A stretch of DNA of 9,788 bases, from the NCBI GenBank assembly GCA_964508865.1, contig CAZDVP010000070.1, forward strand, positions 1-9,788. Direction: 5' to 3'. Positions 5,876-9,788 of this stretch are shown here, one piece after another. The notes beneath the pieces were generated by a model that was not told the DNA's origin, made no database searches, and worked only from the letters and a program-made list of their open reading frames with translations. Both the position numbers and the translations under genes were made by a program. Each line of letters opens with the position of its first letter. The stretch's first letter is position 1. This stretch comes from UBA3263 sp964508865. GTDB lineage: Bacteria; Bacteroidota; Bacteroidia; Bacteroidales; Muribaculaceae.

Positions 5876-6775
5876 ATGAAAATTATTTCTTCTGAAGCTA
5901 TCGAAAGTTTGAATATATCACCAGCTACAAGCGTAGATTGGGTGCGGGAGGCTTTTCTGATTAAGGATTTATGCCAGCTTCCGCCTAAAGTCTCCATTCA
6001 TCCGCGGGGCAATGACTTTGTCAATACGATGCCGTGTTTGCTTCCGCCGGATTTTCACACCTTCGGTTGCAAGATTGTTAGCCGAATCAAGGGTAACCAT
6101 CCGGCCCTCAAGAGCGACATGATGGTTATTGATACCCTGTCGGGCGAATTGGAGGCCTTGGTTAACTGCGATTGGATTACCGCAAGGCGTACCGGAGCCG
6201 TGGCAACTCTGGCTATTAACACTCTGCGTAACTCCCAATCCAAGATTTATTCTTTTGTTGGCCTCGGCGCCATGGCTTATGCAACGTTTGACTGCTTGTT
6301 TGCAACGAATGTTGACAAGGACCTGGTTGTAAGACTTAAACGCTATAAAGACCAGGCCGAGAAGGTGATTGATAGATATGGAGCGATCGAAAATGTAAGG
6401 TTTGAAATAGTTGACACTATGGAGGAACTTGTTGATGGTGCTGACGTAATTGTGTCATGTATAACCGATGCCGACGGGTTGCTGGTGGAAAATGTTGACC
6501 TGTTTAAGCCCGGAGTGTTGGTCGTTCCGGTACACACCCGCGGATTTCAAAACTGCGACCTTGTTTTTGACAAGGTGTTTGCCGACGATGAAGGCCATGT
6601 TAAAGGATTTAAGTACTTTAACCAGTTTAGGCAGTTTGGTGAAATCGGTCGGGTACTGTCGGGCCAGATTCCAGGTAGAGAGTCAGACGAAGAGAGAATT
6701 TTGTCGTATAATATCGGTCTTGGCTTGCATGATATTTATTATGGCAAAAAAATCCTTGACATGATTAAAGGTTGA
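5876..6775 (+). CDS. Ornithine cyclodeaminase/mu-crystallin family NAD(P)-dependent enzyme
   Basis: This 299-residue cytoplasmic protein is of full family length. Members deaminate or reduce amino or imino acids with bound NAD(P): ornithine to proline, alanine dehydrogenase of the archaeal type, ketimine reductase, or synthases of amino-acid precursors. Visible landmarks are the substrate-side Arg44, Lys66 in GCKIVS (catalytic lysine position), TARRTGA at 102-108, the dinucleotide motif VGLGAMA at 128-134, Asp228 at the catalytic aspartate position, and the closing NIGLGLHDIYYG. The true substrate is not decidable; the segment at 214-230 (VLVVPVHTRGFQNCD) departs from the usual VGADAPGKxELD pattern. 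It follows the permease by 18 bases with no clear promoter between, though TAAATTTC at 5862-5869 resembles a -7 box. Its base composition is much lower in G+C than its neighbours (21 of 60 at 6361-6420), hinting at separate origin. Confidence 0.88.
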   Translation: MKIISSEAIESLNISPATSVDWVREAFLIKDLCQLPPKVSIHPRGNDFVNTMPCLLPPDFHTFGCKIVSRIKGNHPALKSDMMVIDTLSGELEALVNCDWITARRTGAVATLAINTLRNSQSKIYSFVGLGAMAYATFDCLFATNVDKDLVVRLKRYKDQAEKVIDRYGAIENVRFEIVDTMEELVDGADVIVSCITDADGLLVENVDLFKPGVLVVPVHTRGFQNCDLVFDKVFADDEGHVKGFKYFNQFRQFGEIGRVLSGQIPGRESDEERILSYNIGLGLHDIYYGKKILDMIKG

Positions 6776-8711
6776 TGCCTACGGTCAGGCGCAGGTTGCG
6801 GCCGGGCATCGGGTAGTTGAGAATCACGGCGTATTGCTGATTGAAAAGGTTGTTGACCTCGATTTGCACGCGCCAGCAGTTGAAGTCGGCCGTCAGCGAT
6901 AGGTCTGATGTGGTCCAGTGGCTCATGTAGTTGCGCGGAATGTTCTCCTGTTGGTTCCAGCGCGGGCCAACGTAGATGAAGCTATAGGAGAGCGAATAGG
7001 TGCGCCAGCCAATTGAGGCGGAGGCTGAGGCGCTGTGGCGCGGCGTGTAGGGTATCTGATCGCGATAGTAGGAGTCCGCGGGGTCGGTTATGTCAATGGC
7101 GCGCTGGAGAGTGTATTGCCCCAGCAGCGACAGGCGCCAGTCGCGCGCCGGAATCAGTCCGACGCGGGCGCTAAGCTCCAGCCCCCGGATGTCAACCTCG
7201 CCGAGGTTAAGCATCGTCCAGCGGAATTGCTGGCCTTTGGGGTAGGCTATGATTTTGTCGGACACGCGGTTATAGAACGCGGTCGCGCTCAGGCGCAGGT
7301 GTTCAAGGAGCTCTCCTGGCCGCTGGCGGTGGTAAACGGCGCCGAGGTCCAGCTGGCTGACTCGCTCGGGGCGCAGGGCTGAGTTGCCGGCATCGGTGTA
7401 GTAAAGGTCGTTGAACGTGGGCATGCGGAAACTCTGCTTGGCCATGGCGTTGACGCGGAAGTCGCCCCAAGCCTGCCAGTCCACGCTCAGACCCGGCGTT
7501 ATGGCGTGGCGAAATCGGCGGCGCTCCCCTATGCGGTCATTGACCAGTGTTGCCAGCCCCGAAGCCTGAACGTTGACCGGGCCGAGCTGGAGCGCCGAAG
7601 CGAGCGCCAGCATGTTGGTCAGGCGCAGGGGAGTCTGGAATCCGGTCAGGTCGGCGGTCATTTGGTTCAGCATCAGGTCGTAGCTAACGCTTGCCGACCA
7701 GTTGGATGCAATGCGCGCCAGGGCAGAGGCCGATAGGTAGGCTTCGTGCTGGCGGTAGCGGTGGTCAACGCGCGGAGTACGCGAATCGTGGTTGGAATAG
7801 CGGGTGTCGTAGAACGCATATTTGGCGTTGCAGAGCAGCTGCCAGCGGCCCCATTGGCCCTGAAATTGCCCCTGGGCGAACGAATTGGAGTCGCGCAGGC
7901 GTTCGCCTCGACGCCAAACGTTGGCAACTATGGCCCCCGGTATGCCGCGGTTGGAGTTGAAAGTATAAGCCTTGGCCGACCATGAGCCGCAGCGGAGCGT
8001 GCCGTAGAGATTCGCCTCGAAGCGCGTGGCGAAAATGTCGCCGTTATGGCGGGTTGCGGTGGTGTCGTAGGCCAGGGCTCCGGTTGGAGTGTAGGCTCGG
8101 ACCCGAAACCGATAGCGGCCCGAGGCATTGAGAGCATCGGCCGAAAACGAGGCATTCACCGATGGCGACAGGCGCGTTTCAACCGTTGCCGCTCCGCCAA
8201 TCAGGTCAAACGACCCGCCGAACAGCGATGCGCGCAACCTCCAGGGTTTCTGCCCGGTAGAGAACACCGGTTTGCGCGTTCGCAGGCTGACCTGAGTCGC
8301 AGCGCCGAATTCCCGCGCCGGCTGAAGCAACCGCTGCTGCCGGCCGTTGGCAAGGGTAATTTCCTCAACGTTGTCGAGCGAAAACTGCCCCAGGTCGATT
8401 TGGCCGTTCTGGGCGTTGCCGAGGCTGACGCCGTCGTAGCTCACGCCAACGTGCGAGGCTCCCATTGAGCGGACGTTGACCGTTTTAACGCCGCCAACAC
8501 CGCCATAGTCCTTGACCTGCACGCCGCCGAAATAACGCATCGCATCCGCCACCGAGTGCGAGCTCAGACGCTTGAGTTCATCGCCCTGGAGCACCTGCAC
8601 GCGGCTGGCTACGGGTCGCTGCCCGATCACCTCAACCGTTTTGAGAGTGTCGGACTTCACCGGCCCGGCCAGAGCGGCCGCAGCCAAAAGCGAACCCAAA
8701 AGCGCAATCAT
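6765..8711 (-). CDS. BtuB-like TonB-dependent outer-membrane receptor
   Basis: This 648-residue outer-membrane receptor has a short signal peptide (about 1-16, MIALLGSLLAAAALAG), a TonB box (LKTVEVIG, 23-30), a plug at about 30-146 containing YFGGVQVKDYGGVGGVKTVN, SYDGVSLGNAQNGQIDLGQF and LLQPAREFGAATQ, and a 22-strand-type barrel with the MPTFNDLYY and ALRPERVSQLDLG motifs. It ends in NNLFNQQYAVILNYPMPGRN and a terminal strand. The plug pattern is that of Bacteroidota receptors usually annotated as cobalamin transporter BtuB, though substrate is not proven. The start is ATG 8711; a GTG directly before it (8714) is the only alternative, because TAA lies upstream at 8724-8726. The signal has no Lys or Arg before its hydrophobic core, which is unusual. 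It overlaps the preceding plus-strand enzyme gene by 11 bases and is divergent from mutA. Confidence 0.88.
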   Translation of the reverse strand: MIALLGSLLAAAALAGPVKSDTLKTVEVIGQRPVASRVQVLQGDELKRLSSHSVADAMRYFGGVQVKDYGGVGGVKTVNVRSMGASHVGVSYDGVSLGNAQNGQIDLGQFSLDNVEEITLANGRQQRLLQPAREFGAATQVSLRTRKPVFSTGQKPWRLRASLFGGSFDLIGGAATVETRLSPSVNASFSADALNASGRYRFRVRAYTPTGALAYDTTATRHNGDIFATRFEANLYGTLRCGSWSAKAYTFNSNRGIPGAIVANVWRRGERLRDSNSFAQGQFQGQWGRWQLLCNAKYAFYDTRYSNHDSRTPRVDHRYRQHEAYLSASALARIASNWSASVSYDLMLNQMTADLTGFQTPLRLTNMLALASALQLGPVNVQASGLATLVNDRIGERRRFRHAITPGLSVDWQAWGDFRVNAMAKQSFRMPTFNDLYYTDAGNSALRPERVSQLDLGAVYHRQRPGELLEHLRLSATAFYNRVSDKIIAYPKGQQFRWTMLNLGEVDIRGLELSARVGLIPARDWRLSLLGQYTLQRAIDITDPADSYYRDQIPYTPRHSASASASIGWRTYSLSYSFIYVGPRWNQQENIPRNYMSHWTTSDLSLTADFNCWRVQIEVNNLFNQQYAVILNYPMPGRNLRLTVGINL

Positions 8712-8718
8712 CACACTG

Positions 8719-8748
8719 CAAATTTATGAAAAATTTCTTTATTTCAAA
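8719..8748 (-). promoter_or_regulatory. Promoter of the BtuB-like receptor
   Basis: TAAATTTG on the minus strand (8719-8726) is a full -7 match, with TTTG (8745-8748) 18 bases upstream. It predicts a transcript start near 8714, on the GTG-ATG pair itself, so the mRNA would have no leader of note. Its -33 box lies within the spacer of the mutA promoter. Confidence 0.65.
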
Positions 8749-8765
8749 AAATGTTCTTACATTTG
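8734..8765 (+). promoter_or_regulatory. Promoter of mutA
   Basis: TACATTTG (8758-8765) matches the -7 consensus, and TTTC (8734-8737), one base off the -33 box, lies 20 bases upstream. Predicted start is about 8770, giving a 31-base A-rich leader without a Shine-Dalgarno sequence. The promoter interlocks with the divergent receptor promoter, so both can hardly be occupied at once. Confidence 0.7.
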
Positions 8766-8800
8766 CACAAAATATACTTATCAACCAACAATTCTAACAC

Positions 8801-9788
8801 ATGGCAGAACATAACGAAAAGCTTTTTGACATGTTTCCCGCTGTCAGCGCCGAGGAGTGGCGCGCCAAGGTCGATGCTGACCTCAAGGGCGTGCCGTTCG
8901 AAAAGAAACTGGTTTGGCGCACTAACGAGGGTTTCAGTGTCAACCCCATGTATCGTCGCGAGGATATCGCCGATCTGAAAACCACCGAGAGTCTTCCCGG
9001 TCAGTACCCTTACATTCGCGGCACCCGCACTAACAATGACTGGTTTATCCGTCAGGAAATCCTGGCCGACAATGCCGTTGAGGCAAACGCAAAGGCTAAG
9101 GAGGTGCTGACCAAGGGCGCAACGTCGATTGGCTGGCATATGCCGGACGTAACGGCCGAGGCTCTTGCAACTTTCCTCGCCGACATCGACCTGACCAAGG
9201 TTGAAATTAACCTGAGCTGCTGCGTTCGCAAGGCCGAGGAGCTGACTTCGCTGCTGGTGGCCTACGTTGAGAGCGTGGGCGCGGCTGAGTCTTTCAAGGG
9301 TTCAATCAAGTTCAATCCCTGGAAGCGCGAGCTGAAACATGGCTCGAAGGCTCCGATCGACGGCATGGCAACTGCGGCTTCGATGCTGCGCATCGCCGCT
9401 CCGGTCAAGGGGCTGCGCCTGTTTAGTGTTGATTCGGCTCAGCTGACCAACGGCGGCGCTTATATTTATCAGGAGTTGGGCTATGCGCTGAGCTGGGGCG
9501 CGCAGTGGATGACTTCGCTGACCGACGCCGGTTTCAGCGCCGATGAGGTTGCAAACCGCATTAAGTTCGACATGGGCATCTCCACCAATTATTTCATGGA
9601 GTTGGCCAAGTTCCGCGCAGCGCGTTTGCTGTGGGCTCAGATTGTTGAGCAGTATAAGCCGGAATGTCTGTGCTCGGCCAAGATGATGGCCCACGCGTCG
9701 ACCTCGCGCTATAACCAGACCATCTACGATGCTCACGTTAACCTGCTCCGCTCGCAAACCGAAGCCATGAGCGCCGCCCTGGCCGGTG
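8801..9788 (+). CDS. mutA: Methylmalonyl-CoA mutase small subunit (MutA), 3' end outside window
   Basis: The first 329 codons are present. The product, opening MAEHNEKLFDMFP, matches the small beta subunit of the heterodimeric adenosylcobalamin-dependent methylmalonyl-CoA mutase. The enzyme interconverts succinyl-CoA and methylmalonyl-CoA in the propionate pathway of Bacteroidales. Recognisable family stretches are FPAVSAEEWRAKVDADLKGV near the N-terminus, the TIM-barrel segment with YPYIRGTR, the later GGAYIYQELGYAL, and FDMGISTNYFMELAKFRAARLLW. In the family this subunit is structural, with catalysis and cofactor held by MutB; mutB would be expected just downstream, outside the window. The start at 8801 has a clear promoter and leader. 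Its divergence from a BtuB-like receptor would couple a B12-using enzyme to B12 uptake if the receptor assignment holds. Confidence 0.95.
   Translation, partial: MAEHNEKLFDMFPAVSAEEWRAKVDADLKGVPFEKKLVWRTNEGFSVNPMYRREDIADLKTTESLPGQYPYIRGTRTNNDWFIRQEILADNAVEANAKAKEVLTKGATSIGWHMPDVTAEALATFLADIDLTKVEINLSCCVRKAEELTSLLVAYVESVGAAESFKGSIKFNPWKRELKHGSKAPIDGMATAASMLRIAAPVKGLRLFSVDSAQLTNGGAYIYQELGYALSWGAQWMTSLTDAGFSADEVANRIKFDMGISTNYFMELAKFRAARLLWAQIVEQYKPECLCSAKMMAHASTSRYNQTIYDAHVNLLRSQTEAMSAALAG

Noticed and set aside
8046..8468. 140-codon plus-strand frame opposite the BtuB-like receptor
   Set aside because: Arg/Gly-rich shadow of a GC-rich gene with no promoter, leader or recognisable domain.
8712..8800. 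Cobalamin riboswitch between the receptor and mutA
   Set aside because: The region is only 89 bases, holds two promoters, and shows no B12-box (GCCACTGG-like) sequence on either strand.
9302..9757. 151-codon minus-strand frame opposite mutA
   Set aside because: The plus strand encodes a clear MutA; the antisense product has no family features and no promoter was seen.
1..9788. CRISPR array, insertion sequence or toxin-antitoxin pair
   Set aside because: No regularly spaced repeats, transposase or short paired genes could be recognised by reading both strands.

Overview
The window looks like a chromosomal fragment from a gut-type Bacteroidota (order Bacteroidales; a Muribaculaceae-like genome is plausible but not shown). 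The evidence is two families of TonB-dependent outer-membrane proteins, a Bacteroidota-style membrane-anchored regulator, methylmalonyl-CoA mutase small subunit, no Shine-Dalgarno sequences, and several matches to the Bacteroidota promoter consensus (TTTG, about 20 bases, TAnnTTTG). A run of exactly 100 N at 3774-3873 marks a scaffold join, so this is a draft or metagenome assembly.

Layout. 1-362: the 3' remains of a RhuM-family gene with its middle deleted and the two ends out of frame. 405-568: a tRNA-Pro(CGG) gene on the minus strand with its own promoter and a likely terminator. 590-3881 (minus): an outer-membrane beta-barrel receptor and, upstream of it, a lipoprotein/TPR/membrane/HTH regulator whose 5' end lies in the N gap. 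3882-4015: a divergent control region with two promoters and direct repeats. 4016-6775 (plus): an SLC13-type permease with two TrkA-C domains, then an ornithine cyclodeaminase/mu-crystallin family enzyme 18 bases downstream. 6765-8711 (minus): a BtuB-like TonB-dependent receptor that overlaps the enzyme gene tail to tail by 11 bases. 8801-end (plus): mutA, cut by the window edge and divergent from the receptor.

Three working units can be inferred. (a) A regulator/receptor pair on the minus strand may sense and import or export something at the envelope. (b) The permease/enzyme pair may take up a carboxylate or amino-acid-like compound and act on it; it faces the regulator across a shared control region. 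(c) A cobalamin-type receptor shares an 89-base divergent promoter region with mutA, a subunit of the B12-dependent mutase of the succinate-propionate pathway. The links in (a) and (b) rest on gene order only.

I found no CRISPR array, insertion sequence or clear defence system. The best leads are the internally deleted RhuM gene, two genes whose promoters predict leaderless mRNAs, the very short TPR-less version of the membrane regulator with repeats in its divergent promoter region, the low-GC enzyme gene between GC-rich neighbours, and the B12 receptor/B12 enzyme divergence.
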